From assembly GCF_040115645.1 (NCBI RefSeq), contig NC_089558.1:3472001-3536000 (forward strand): a stretch of DNA of 64,000 nt, in the 5' to 3' direction. Position numbers and translations under genes: made by a program. Positions 36,911 through 48,768 of this stretch are shown here, piece after piece; position 1 is the first letter of the stretch; the number at the start of each line of letters is the position of its first letter. Source of the stretch: Euwallacea fornicatus (Eukaryota; Arthropoda; Insecta; Coleoptera; Curculionidae). The notes beneath the pieces were generated by a model, which saw only the letters and a program-made list of their open reading frames with translations, was not told the DNA's origin and did no database searches.

Positions 36911-39480
36911 GGTGGTTATCTGTAAAATGCAAGGGAACGAAAAGGGATTAAGTACGTACACCCGTGCGTGTGTATGAAATATTTGCAGGAATGTAAGAGT
37001 TAAGAGAGTAAAAAAAGCAAATAGAAGATCAAGCCAAATCCTGTAACCACTTTTCACTTTCTATATATGTTTACCTTAATGTAGCTACTATTATGATAAA
37101 ATAATATAAATACCATTAGAACAATGACTACGTGACACGAGTGTTAAGGTACTGTTATCTCGGTTATCAACAATCTACATGAAAAACTTGCTTATTATGT
37201 ACTAGATAAGCATACCATAATTGCAAGTGGTTAGTAAAATACCTGTTATGTTGAATATTTTGGGAGAAGATCCAAGATCCGTGATAATCGCGGTGAAAAA
37301 TAAACATTTCGCTTGCGTAAATTTCTCTAAATTGAACGTAACTTTACGTAAGCTTCATTAAACAAAAACTTTGATCTTCTGGGCTAAACTGTTTGCTGAT
37401 CCATTACAGGTACATTACCCTCAATTCTGCATCTAGATAATAAAGATCTGGTTGATGCAAATCGCGGTTTAAATAGCTCTTAGGGTTTGCGTACTTAATA
37501 TAAGTACCTAAACTGCATAATGACCTATAAAATTAAAAGAATTCCCACATCTGTTGCATAGTAGATAGGTCAAGACATAGGTACCTATCGTGCGGAAAAT
37601 ACAGAATGTCCCATTAATTATAGTAGATAACGGAATCACAGATTCCTTACGTAATAATTTCAAGAGTCAACAGAATTTCCCTCCATTTAAAAGTTAATAA
37701 TAACCGAAATAGAGGGCAGCAAATTAAAAATTTATTTTTAGACTTCTTTAAAGAATTCCTGAACAAAACTAACATATGGTACTAAATGTAATATCAGGGG
37801 TTTTGTTGGGGAAGAAAATTGACATTTTAGTAAAATTTTAATATATAGTGGAAATGGCGTCGCCAGCAACTTTCTCCTTATGTTTAAATACTCTTATATT
37901 ACTCATAATTTGAATTAACTGCTAAATTCTGCAATTCTTTTTACGTGAATAGGGTGTACTTTAAGGATCTCCCTCTAACGCCTCGTTTTCCAGATACCTC
38001 TATTTATGTGTCTTCATACATAATAAAAATCAAAGAAACTGAATGTATGTAGTTCTTTTTAAGAAAAATTGGAAATAAAAATTGATATTTTTTTGTAGGT
38101 TTGAATATATAAATTGGCTTATAGCTACAAAGTTGGGTTCTCTCAGAAAAAAACATTAATTTTGTAGTTTCCATTCCTACAAACAATCTTTAACACAAAA
38201 ATCTTTTCTTCAGTACTAAATCTCAATTTAAATCTCAGCTGATAAAGTTGCTTAAAATGCTCAAGAAGTTTAAAAATGACTTGATCTTATCGAGGGATGA
38301 TTTTTGGTAATATTGGACCTACCACACAAGTTGGGAATGGGATATTATGTGATGTTGGCAATTGAATCAGTGACTACAGTTTTCCATTGTAAACACCTGA
38401 ATTTTAACGATTTGCTTTTCATTTTTGACAAAATTGTTTTATCTAAAAGATGTATCTAAAGATTTAAACCGATGATGTATGGGATATGCAAGATGTTTCA
38501 AAAAAAGCAAAGATGTACTTTATTTAATGGGATACCCTGTACACTGCTCCTTATTTCAATAATATAGGGTTTTCTAATACTAATTCAACATGGACAATAG
38601 AAGAAGATTGGTGTAATTATTCTTATAAACCATATATTTGTTATTTGCAAAGAAGTGGTAAGAAAATAGCAATACACAAGATGTCTAATTTAAAAAGTCT
38701 TAAGTGTGTTCTTCCATGCTTTTTAAAACAGCCTGTATATTCCAAATATTTTTTATATTTAATTTTTGTTCAAAAACTTTTAAAAAATTAAGTTAAAAAT
38801 GGGACCATTGATGATGGACATCACGCTCCTAATCTCTGTTTTGAATTTATAGAAATACGTATAAACTGGAGTAAAAAGAATATAGGAAACAGGTGAAGAA
38901 AGTGTCTTTAAGTCTTAATGAAATCAATAAGTTTGAGAGGATTATACATGCTTGTGAAGGTCTGTTATTCTTAGCTAATTTAACTTGAATTCTGCTTGAA
39001 ATGCCATAAATTTATAACCATTCTTTCGTGTAAGAAAACCTGCATATGAGCCAGTTTCCTACTATAAATTCGCTATTACCAAGGGAATTGTTTTGCCTTT
39101 GGGCGATAAAAATGTCAATAAAAGCTAATCCACACCTTTTATCAGTCGAATATTAGCCCAAATCTCTGGTTATAATCCTCGGAACACTGAAAATCACTAT
39201 ATCACACTGCACATTGTAAATTTTATTTTAAAAAACACTGGTAAAAAGGAAGAAAATTGAGAAAACTCGATTTTCACTGTTTTTCGATCTGTTTTGACAG
39301 TTCAATACTCCATACGCGCACCCACCACAACATTGGTCGTTCAACTATTTTCCGTTTCCATATTCCATTCCTTTTCAGCATATCCTTCCTTGCATAACTT
39401 CCTAAGCCTATTACCCGTCTTTGTTTGGCGTAAATAGAAATAGTAATCTGTAAGACAATGATGGAAGCTTGATAAACTGT
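36911..39480. other. upstream region of myosin XVIIIa with a repeat
   Basis: This is the left part of the space between the leftward myosin gene and rightward synaptobrevin. Untranslated exons of the former are expected here but not identifiable. It includes the repeat at 37600-38541 listed separately. No coding sequence was found. Confidence 0.4.
37600..38541. repeat. element with short inverted termini
   Basis: The left end is TACAGAATGTCCCATTAATT and the minus-strand right end TACAGGGTATCCCATTAAAT. It is probably another member of the ACAGGGTG class with longer divergence. No protein is encoded. Confidence 0.5.
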
Positions 39481-39486
39481 GTTAGG

Positions 39487-39500
39487 ATAGATGGCGCTAA
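39487..39500 (+). promoter_or_regulatory. CTCF-like motif between the divergent genes
   Basis: ATAGATGGCGCTAA contains the AGATGGCGC core of insect CTCF sites. It lies between the leftward myosin XVIIIa start and the rightward synaptobrevin start, a position where an insulator would make sense. No binding data. Confidence 0.35.
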
Positions 39501-40072
39501 AAATTTTGTGTATTTATATATTGGATTCAGGTATAGGCAACCATTTACACTATTGACAATATAGACAAATTGATGAAAACTTAAAAGATTTTCAAGGAAA
39601 GAAAAATTGTTTTCTTATCTCGCAAAATTTTAAACAAGCTAAATTTATAGAAAGAGAATCATAGACATCATGAGACTGTAAACATTTCTAAAATTCATCA
39701 AAGTAGACTGACCCCACTACTTTTATTAAGGATTTCTACAGATTGGATTTCTTGGAAAAATAAATGTAATTAATCGACTAAAATTACACCCTACATAGCA
39801 TTCACTACTATTTTTTTTTGTATATAAAATTTTAATATCATGCCAAAAATACAAATTCTACTTAGTCTCCTCAGTTTAAATATGTGCTAAAAGTCATGCG
39901 TCAAATTTGACATGTCCTTCAAATGACGTCATGAAAATGGCTAAAAACAATAAACGTTCCATATAGCAGTCAGCCGTCAAAGAAGCACAAATTTTCCGTT
40001 TTTATAGCTTATTTATTTGTGTTTATTTCAATTCTATATATCCCCTTTGTGGTCGAATTCACCGGCAACCCG

Positions 40073-40236
40073 GTAAGCATCTAGCTCCTGAAATTCTCTT
40101 TCGAGAACTACTATATACACAAAAACAAAAAACGCCTTATTCCCTTGTTTATCTTAACTAGATTCCTCATTACTCGTAGCTGTTTAAACTTTGTGACTAA
40201 TCTAATTTGTATTTGAAATGCTGAATAGCTTTTTAG
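40073..40236 (+). other. 5'UTR intron of synaptobrevin
   Basis: The donor CAACCCG|GTAAGC ends the upstream exon at 40072 and the acceptor CTTTTTAG precedes 40237, six bases before the start codon. Both sites are good matches to consensus. The transcription start would lie somewhat before 40072, but no core promoter motif is obvious. Confidence 0.6.
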
Positions 40237-40242
40237 CACAAT

Positions 40243-40859
40243 ATGGAGAACCCTTCAGGCTCCACTAGGCCGCCCTCGAAACTGGAGCAGACCCAACAAC
40301 AGGTTAATGAGGTTGTGGGTATCATGAGAGTAAATGTGGAAAAAGTTTTGGAAAGGGACCAGAAGTTAACTGAGCTAGACGCAAGGGCTGATGCCTTGCA
40401 GGAGGGGGGCAAGAGGTTCGAACAGCAGGCTCAAAAATTGAAACGAAAATATTGGTGGAAGAATTTAAAAATGATGATTATTATAGGGGTTATTGCTGTT
40501 ATCCTGTTGACCATCATTATTAGTAAGTAATAATGTCTTGCTTATCTTATCTTTAATCTAGAATTGTGGTAATTCAAATTTATTTGTCACAATGAACATT
40601 CCCATTATTATTGCAAATACCCAATGATATTACTTATTATTTTGTGTATCAAAAGTTGCTTGTTTGAAATTGAGTTATCTTAATAGAAATTAAACATTTT
40701 ATATGAAATATATGTACCCCTAACAAAAGGGTTTTTCAAAACTTTGCAGTTTCCATAGCTAAAGGTAGCGGTTCTGACTCTGACTCAGATTCTACCATGA
40801 AAGCACCACATGAAAATATGAAGATCCAGTCTGTTGATCCAACAACTTCACCTCACTGA
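40243..40859 (+). CDS. Syb: synaptobrevin / VAMP2-like R-SNARE
   Basis: Model: exons 40243-40522 and 40750-40859, 129 codons. Residues 1-15 are a short proline-containing N-terminus. Residues 16-70 form the R-SNARE motif (QVNEVVGIMRVNVEKVLERD, zero-layer Arg at 38). KLKRKYWWKNLK is the juxtamembrane segment and residues 76-93 the single C-terminal membrane anchor. The protein resides on secretory vesicles and pairs with syntaxin and SNAP-25 for fusion. Exon 1 ends ATT-A|GTAAGT and exon 2 begins TTTGCAG|TT, restoring ATT. The spliced form adds about 35 luminal residues rich in Ser/Asp. If the intron is kept, translation stops after ISK (95 residues). The usual Gln-Phe in the distal SNARE motif reads Arg-Phe (58-59). 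AATAAA at 41641 is a candidate polyadenylation signal. Confidence 0.92.
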
Positions 40860-42092
40860 ATTTGTATTCTCTTCATTTTTTGGGCAAGTAGACTAACTGT
40901 ATATCTTTTAGAGCATCTTCAGGTGTATATTTTTAAGATCTGCACTAGTGGGTCAAGTAAGCCATTAAGGTTGTCTATCTCAATGAAATATTTATTACTA
41001 TTTCTTGGTTGAAATGCCAATTTATAGATTTACTACTACAAAAATTGATTATTAGTTCCACATTGATGTACTGTGACTTTAAATCATCAAGATGCCAATG
41101 AGTTTTCAATTTACATTTTCACCTTAACAATACCTGACCAACCCACCTATAATTTTTTCTCAAATATGAGGCAATTTTATGGGTTTTACATGGTGCCTTA
41201 ATACTGTGTCAATTAGACTATAAATAAGTTTACACAAACTACTTATTTTTTATATATAAACGTTTTGGAAAATATACCTATGTGTCTTGAGATTAATAGA
41301 AAATTTCTTTTAAGTATTAAATAATACTTCTAATCAAAAGCATATTTTATATACTATACAATATACCCTATATTTCTACTTGTTAGTTATGGTTTATATT
41401 ATCATTATTCATAGTTTATAAGCTGTTAAATATTGCTGCAATGAATTCTGCTGTGGTAGGCAATAGAAGAGAAATTCAAAAAATTCTTTATTTAGCATTA
41501 TTTCATTATTGGTGTCTTAAATTCTAAGTTTTGCCGATAATTAACCGAACTAAAAGCTTATTATTTCAGGAACATTAGTATTAATTTCTAGGATTAATTC
41601 CTTCATTTTGATTTATGTGATTTTTGTGATTAATGTCGCAAATAAATAATATTAATTTTGATCTCCTGAATTTATATCCCTATGCAAATATTTATTTTAA
41701 AACTAACTTGCAAATTCGCAACTTTGTACCTCAAAGAATATACTTACAACACAAAACACACTTATCCAAGACTGTGCCGAGTCAAGACTTAGTTTTTACA
41801 TGAGCATTGTCATTTCGCCAGATAGCTTTAAATTATTGTTAGATGCTCACAAACTTTTGAATATTGTCTCTAAATAGTTTGCTTTCAATAAAAGGCAAAT
41901 ATATATAACTTACACATCCTGTCTAATCTAAATATCTCAAAAACGGCCCATCGTAGAACTGCGTAAATCACACGAATTTACATGACGAACAACTTGTACC
42001 GGGGTGATATTTAGCCATTTAATTGCGTTTCTTAACTACATAAAATCGCATATTATTATTTTACCTGAATTTTCAGGGAATGTATCTCAACC
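40860..42092 (+). other. synaptobrevin 3' region
   Basis: AT-rich DNA without open frames. Candidate polyadenylation signals AATAAA occur at 41641 and about 41888, so most of it is likely 3'UTR. Nothing else was recognised. Confidence 0.45.
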
Positions 42093-43315
42093 ATATGCAG
42101 GGTGTCCTCGAATTACGTGGCCAACATAATACCGCAGATTGTTTGAGTGAAAATAAGTCGATTTAACTAAACTTCCCTCAGTCCAAAAGTTGATAATTAT
42201 GGAGCTACAGGGTGTTAAAGTTGAAAAAAAATATCACATTTTCTTTAATATCTTTCGATTTCTTTAAGTTAATTTCACGAAATTTCATATTTGAGGGTGT
42301 TTTAGGATACGAAATTCAAATTTATTAACGATTTAGTTGTTTCTTCTAGGGGGCGCCACAAGCGACCATTAGGACACATTTAAATCTCTGTAACTTTTTC
42401 GTGCCACGGTGTATATTATTTTGGTATTTAAAAACCTTTTTCCCTACCTTTTATACTTAGAAAAGGTATACTTTATTGACGTCGCTAGAAGCAACGGTTT
42501 TGGAGAAAAATGCATCTAAGCCTGATGATGCATGCAAATTACCTTAAAATTATTTTCCGTTAAAAAAAATTAAGTTTTTCAAAAATAATTATTAGTAAAG
42601 GTATAACAATAAGTTTTCAAAATCAGATATTATTAAATAGAAAACAAAAATAATAATTAACAAAGAAACAACAACAAGCGAGAATAACACTTACTAATTA
42701 ATTAAATTATTATTGGCCATACTTATGGATATTTACAGGAACAAGAAGCGAAACTGACAAGAAAAACTGAGGGCTAAATAAAAAAACTGACATTTGAGAA
42801 ACAAATTCAAGTGTTAAAATGTCAATTAAAAACATAGCCAACTGAGTTATTTACTCAAAAGCGCTAACGCAAATATGCAGCGCATTAGAATTATGCGTTT
42901 TTCTCCAAAACCGTTGCTTCTAGCGACGTCAATAAAGTATACCTTTTCTAAGTATAAAAGGTAGGGAAAAAGGTTTTTAAATACCAAAATGATATACACC
43001 GTGGCACGAAAAAGTTACAGAGATTTAAATGTGTCCTAATGGCCGCTTGTGGCGCCCCCTAGAAGAAACAACTAAATCGTTAATAAATTTGAATTTCGTA
43101 TCCTAAAACACCCTCAAATATGAAATTTCGTGAAATTAACTCAAAGAAATCGAAAGATATTAAAGAAAATGTGATTTTTTTTTTTAACTTTAACACCCTG
43201 TAGCTCCATAATTATCAACTTTTGGACTGAGGGAAGTTTAGTTAAATCGACTTATTTTCACTCAAACAATCTGCGGTATTATTTTGGCCACGTAATTCGA
43301 GGACACCCTGTATAT
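42093..43315. mobile_element. 1.2-kb palindromic element with 420-bp arms
   Basis: The left arm 42093-42512 and the right arm 42896-43315 are inverted copies that differ at only scattered positions. Shared blocks include CAGGGTGTCCTCGAATTACG, GTGGCGCCCCCTAGAAGAAA (minus strand of the left arm) and GTATACTTTATTGACGTCGC. The 383-bp loop is AT-rich and does not code. The near identity indicates a young insertion or ongoing arm-to-arm conversion. Sequence is shared with 24515-25157. It lies downstream of synaptobrevin. Confidence 0.9.
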
Positions 43316-44489
43316 TATGTTAAGTAATTCACAATTCTGATCAAATTTTTCAACAAAAAAGTTGATATTTTCACATTAAATACATGACGGCGTCATTGAT
43401 TTGTAGATTTGGTATAAAATTTTCAAAAAATTACGAAAGAACTTATTTATGTTGACATTAAGGTGAATATGATCCGTTTTAAAATTTATCATGTGATATT
43501 ACAATTATTATTAATAGCAGTTACTGGCTTCATAGTTAGGAATATTTTAAAGAGAAACGAAGCTTTGTTGGTAGATGGAGCAATTGATGAAAATGCAGTT
43601 TCCATTATTTTAAAAAGTTGCAACTGACAGGATTTTGTTTGTCTTTACGAGTGTACGACTAATTTTGAGCTTGTGATGGTTACCCTGCCCCCTAAAATCT
43701 TGTTTTATACTACCAACTCGTAATAATTTAGCGTGCTTCGACATATGTAAATGAAAATCGAATCCGAAGAGCCAAAATTATGACCTGTATACTAGTCGGA
43801 GAATAGGTTTCCAACCTTGTGAGTACACGACTTGATCAATCCTTTCTATATAGTTCCTCAGTCAGAATCTGCATCTTGCGTCTACCGACAGATGGCACTA
43901 AGCACAACCGCTACCTTCTTTCGCCATGAAAACGAAATTGAATTGCCGTTCCTCTTCGCTGTAAATTTGTCCATTAGAGATTGGACCCTACGGGCCTTAA
44001 AGGTTGGCAGCACAGAAACGGCGGAAACGTCATGATACTAACCCGCATGTGCCCACCACAATCACCGCAGGCGGCCAGAAATAATCAGACTAAACAGTCT
44101 GATTGTGTAGGCCGTCACCAGGAGAGAGATATCCGAGGATCTCGTTTGTGATAGTGGCATGGGGTGATGCGGACGGCAGCGATGATATATTTATGGCTTT
44201 CGCCGTTTAGTTGCTGCCTTTGAGTGCTCCGTGGAATCTAATTAAAAATAATTCCCTTATCATCCCTTATCATCACTTATCTTGACGTTACGGTAAATGG
44301 AGATTTATATTTTTACAATTATTCATGTTGGTCGAAATTCTGAATTTTCAGACTAAGAGAATTTCATTAAAAATTAATAAATTCCACGTACGTATCACAT
44401 TTTTATACTTAACCCCAACCAAATGAGCAAAACGAAGTCTAGTAATATAACACCAGTTAAATAAAATAGCATTTTCTAATGGAGTTTGG
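43316..44489. other. intergenic stretch between palindrome and ABCB6 copy 2
   Basis: No gene. A perfect 8-bp hairpin, AATCAGAC-TAAACA-GTCTGATT, lies at 44083-44104. The short open frame 43832-44035 has no homology I know and includes a weak CTCF-like core (ACAGATGGCACTAAG, 43884-43902). Confidence 0.4.
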
Positions 44490-44495
44490 TTTATT
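44490..44495 (-). terminator. polyadenylation signal of ABCB6 copy 2
   Basis: AATAAA on the minus strand, 168 bases after the stop codon of the downstream ABCB6-like gene. Confidence 0.5.
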
Positions 44496-44662
44496 TTACA
44501 ATTTATAAAATGTTATATACCTTCATAAATCAGTAATAGACACTGGCAAATAAAAAAAAAACGTAAATATTAAGATTATTACAAATTACGCTATAAGTAC
44601 AATACCTTAGTCTTAAGTTCGAATTTTGATTAAACTTATGTAGCATCACAAAAATAATCAGT

Positions 44663-47600
44663 TCAAGTTAAATTTTTTTCTACTTTCTGTGCGTCTTCTC
44701 TGATTTTGTTTTTCCTAGGACGAAGCATTGCCTCAGCATTTACTGACTCTTTTTCTTCCTCATCCCCATTCTTGATTACTGTTTTATTGCTCTCCAATTG
44801 CTGTCTCCACATACTCGCATAGATTCCATCCTCTTTTAGAACTAAATCTTCATGTCTATAAGGGATCGATTTCAGTATATTTATTTGATTGAAAAATTAT
44901 GCTTCAAATCCGCCACCTTCCTCTCTCAACAATTGCCCCGTCCTTTAATAGCAAAATCTCATCCGCATTGATGATGGTAGATAACCTATGTGCAACTACC
45001 AATGTAGTCCTATTAGCACACATTCTGCTCAAAGATTCTTGAATGTTTCTTTCCGTGTGAGTGTCCAAGGCACTAGTCGCTTCATCTAAAAGGACGATTA
45101 AGGGGGCTTTCAGAAGAGTCCTGGCAATAGCCACTCTTTGCTTTTCGCCACCACTTAGTCTCAGGCCCCTTTCTCCGACCTATAGAGAATTTAATCTCAA
45201 AGTTCTTTAAGCTTTTAAGATGTACAATACTGTACCAACCACTGTGTCGTATTGTTGGGTAAATGACATTATCCTATTGTGAATATCTGCCCCTTTCGCA
45301 GCTTCAATTATCTCAGCCTCATTCGCAGATACTCGCCCATACTGAATGTTATATCTATGGTAGTTTTTTCGCTTAAGATTAAAATAATTTTTGAGCAATT
45401 ATATCTTACTTGATGGTTTGATTAAAGAGTACAGTATCTTGGGGTACCACTCCAATTATCGCTCTCAATGATTGTTGTGTTACATCGCTTTTAATGTTAT
45501 AACCATCGACAGTTATACATCCGGAATCTACGTCGTAGAACCTGAATAGGAGTTTGATTACAGTGCTCTTGCCGCTTCCAGATGGACCAACCTAAGTATA
45601 AAAACATTAATGGAGAAATATGGTTAAATGCATCATTTTCCTGACAAGAGCAACGGTTTTCCCAGGTGGTACATTGAAGCTGATGTTCTTAAGTATGGTT
45701 ATTTCGGGGTTATATTTAAAAGTGACGTCTTTGAATTCAATTCCTCCTTCTTTAGGAATCAGTTCTTTGGCATTTGGATCGTTGACCACTTCTTGTTCTT
45801 GGCGCAGTAGATCGAACATGTTTTCCATGTCCACGAAGTTGTTTTGAATTTGCCTGGAAGTACCGTAATTTTCGCTATAATGCAAAGTGATTTACTGCAT
45901 TTGATCAAATGGATTAATGTTCGTTATTACCGGTCTTACGAATATCTTTAAGTCGGTGAAAGTTTTTTTGTTTGATTGTTACTGCATGATGCCAAACGGG
46001 CAGCAATTGCCTACATTTTTTATCCAATAGGCGAGCTTCAATATCTGAGAAACAGCTAAAGATAAATATATAAATAATTATATATTCAAAATCAGCGAAG
46101 AGAAGTCTTAATCTCAGCACAAATATATAGAATGATGTATTAAAAAAAAACAAGAGTGATATTATTTTTAATGATATCCGATGCTGATTTGTTCATTCTT
46201 TCTCTTGTTTGTAAATAACACCTCACACGTAAGAAAAGGTTGAATTGAAAGCAATATTCGCCCTTTACTACTTTACCTAAGGACTAGAAAGACAATTTTT
46301 GTTGACGTTTTGGTGACAGTAATTCTTGCATAGAAAAGTTTTTTTATAAAAAAAAAATTAAATTCACAGAATTCAAGTCTATGGAATGCCCGCATGAAAA
46401 ACATGTGATAAACACTCAGACAATCCTCATCTCTGTTGATGAGGAATGACTGAACATTTTTTTGCGAAGTAATGTGAAGACTAAAAGATTGATTTAAGAC
46501 CAGTGAATGGTGTTCGATCATCATGCCTAATTTAATTTGTTTTTTCTTTTTTTTTTAAATTTTATTAGCTATATTCATGAATCCTCTAAAAGGTATTTGT
46601 TAGTTTTAAATTTATTCTTTAAGTCCTAGGTTGATCTTTTATTCAAGCATATGCAGTCAATGAATACTCCATTTCGGGCAAACAAAAACTTTTTAAAATT
46701 TATATTTAGTGATTTTCTTACTCAAATAATATTCATTATACCTCCTTCTATATACCCGCTAAAAATTTCAAACTTAAATGCATTACCGACTCCTATCTAT
46801 ATGTATTTTCCTTAATGCAAAACTACGAAGATTATTCGAAAAATCAGCTATTTGTCCTAATTTTTGGAATTTTATGATTAGAAATAATGAAAATACAATT
46901 ATATGTATATAGTTCCTTATGGTAAGTATGGCTTAGAATTCTCCAGTTAAAAAAATTACTGGAACACAGTGAATGTCAATACCCAGGAGCTACGTATTAA
47001 TTTCAATTAAATGAATTTTGATTTTATCATTCCATCCCATTCATCACTATAAAAACACCTATGCACATCATAGCTAATTTGATGTTGAGCAGATCTTGAC
47101 CTGACTGGCCTGATGTTTACCTAACCGATAGCGTGAATCGTTTTTCGTTTTGTATTGTTGAGACCGTAGCTTGATCAACAATATGAGTCACTGCTACATT
47201 TGCAGTTTTTTCCATTTGCATTTCTAACATTCAAACAATTTGTGTTTCATATCTTCTGGACTTACCGATACTGTATTCCAAACTGATTCAACGGCGCGTA
47301 CAACTGAACAATATAACTCGCAAACAGCACATAATCTCCAACGTTGAACTGATCAGTGTACACTACATAATAAGCACAGAGTAAACTCCCAGCCAATAAG
47401 CCGCAATTGGCGATGAAGTTTTGAGCTGAACTCATCATATTCATTGTGATGATGGTCTTAAACTCCTCGACTTGATACTTGAGGATGGCGTCCTTGAAGA
47501 CCTCAACTTCATATATCTCAGCTCCGTAGTACTTAACAGTCTCGAAGTTGAGCAAAGAATCCACACTCCTGGCACGCGTTTCATTGTCAGCCAAATTCAT

Positions 47601-48768
47601 GCGTCTCCGGAATTTGGATCTCCATTCAGTAATGGAGATTGTGAACACTGAATTTAAGCGATTTTGGAGTTTTTCGGTATTATTAGACTTAAATAGACTT
47701 ACTTAAATACACGGCCATTGTAATGCTTATTATCAAACCAAACTTGTAATTAAAGGCTACAAAAAAGTACACAATTGCAATGAGCAAGTCGATGACCGTC
47801 GGCCCGAGATAGAAGAGAATCATTTGCAGCAGGGTGTTAATGCTCTCAGTGCCCCTATCCATGATTCTCAAGACTTCTCCAGTCTTTCGGTTTAAGTGCC
47901 ACCTCAAAGACAAAGAGTGCAAATGCCGAAAGAGTTCCACTTGGACTTCTTTGGTAGTGTATTGCTGTACTCTAATCCAGAGGAACGATCTGAGGTTGTT
48001 GAGGAAGCCTATACCTCCCCCTCCTCCTCCTTGCATGAACTTTAGAGCTACATAGGTCAGAATCCAATCCCATCTAAATTCTAGGGGATGGGAGGAAGTT
48101 TCCGTCAGGGAATCCACTAAAAATTATGGGTGAGTTTCGAAATGAGTTTCGAGGTACGGAAGAGTTACCGATCTTTTTATTGTACAGTGGGATGAGTAAA
48201 TTCGCAGCTCTGCCAATTCCAAGTAACACAAAGCAAAACATTACTCGGATTTGAAGTATGGCTGATTTTTTGGGCCATAGAAAAGGAGCTAGAGTTTTGA
48301 GCTTTTTCCATAAGCCTATCCATGTGGATTGTGTTTCCTTTTCCTGGGATAAAGATTAACTTCGCTAAAGAAATCCTTAAAGACTTACCTTAAATTTGAG
48401 CTTGATGCTTATGTTGTCAAACTGCACTTTGTCCTTTTTCGGTGCATTTGGGTCGATAGCTTGCTCTCTTTCTCCTTTTCTGAAAAATGCTCAATTTAGA
48501 TTAAATAAACTGTTCAAAAAGGGGTTCAAGTTTCAAAGTAGAGGCAGAAATCAGTCATTAATACAGTATACTTTGATGCACGCTATTTTTCGATATAATC
48601 TGAACAGGTGCTAATAAAGAAAGGTTTTATCTATAGGTGAAATTTATAACGTTTTCTTAACATTCACCTGTACACCTTGAAACCAAGGAGCAGTAAAATG
48701 GGATTTTGGTGAGTATGGGGAATGGTCAAATCTTACTTGAATACATAATTAATGTCGCGACGGCGCAT
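44663..48768 (-). CDS. ABCB6: ABCB6-like half-transporter, copy 2 (short N-terminus)
   Basis: Exons in order: 48737-48768 (tentative), 48389-48479, 48169-48343, 47703-48116, 47266-47647, 45646-45853, 45410-45591, 45240-45354, 44917-45179, 44663-44855. The frame is continuous and would give 684 residues. The core membrane domain shows RWDWILTYVALKFMQGGG, RWHLNRKTGEVLRIMDRGTE and NFETVKYYGAEIYEVE. The ATPase has Walker A GPSGSGKST, a Q-loop VVPQDTVLF, signature LSGGEKQRVAIAR, Walker B IVLLDEATSALD and the switch His in VVAHRLST. All catalytic residues are intact. ABCB6/HMT-1 proteins move metal-glutathione or porphyrin substrates across organelle membranes. The tail is longer and more charged (RPRKNKIREDAQKVEKNLT) than in copy 1. 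The N-terminal membrane domain of copy 1 (about 222 residues) has no counterpart I could find; the first exon is proposed from donor strength and phase only. Confidence 0.85.

Noticed and set aside
48660..48720. Possible exon ILLLLGFKVYR resembling the end of copy 1 exon 4
   Set aside because: The match is limited to a few hydrophobic residues, the upstream part does not resemble exon 4, and the phase with the next exon does not work as well as the MRRRDINYVF alternative.
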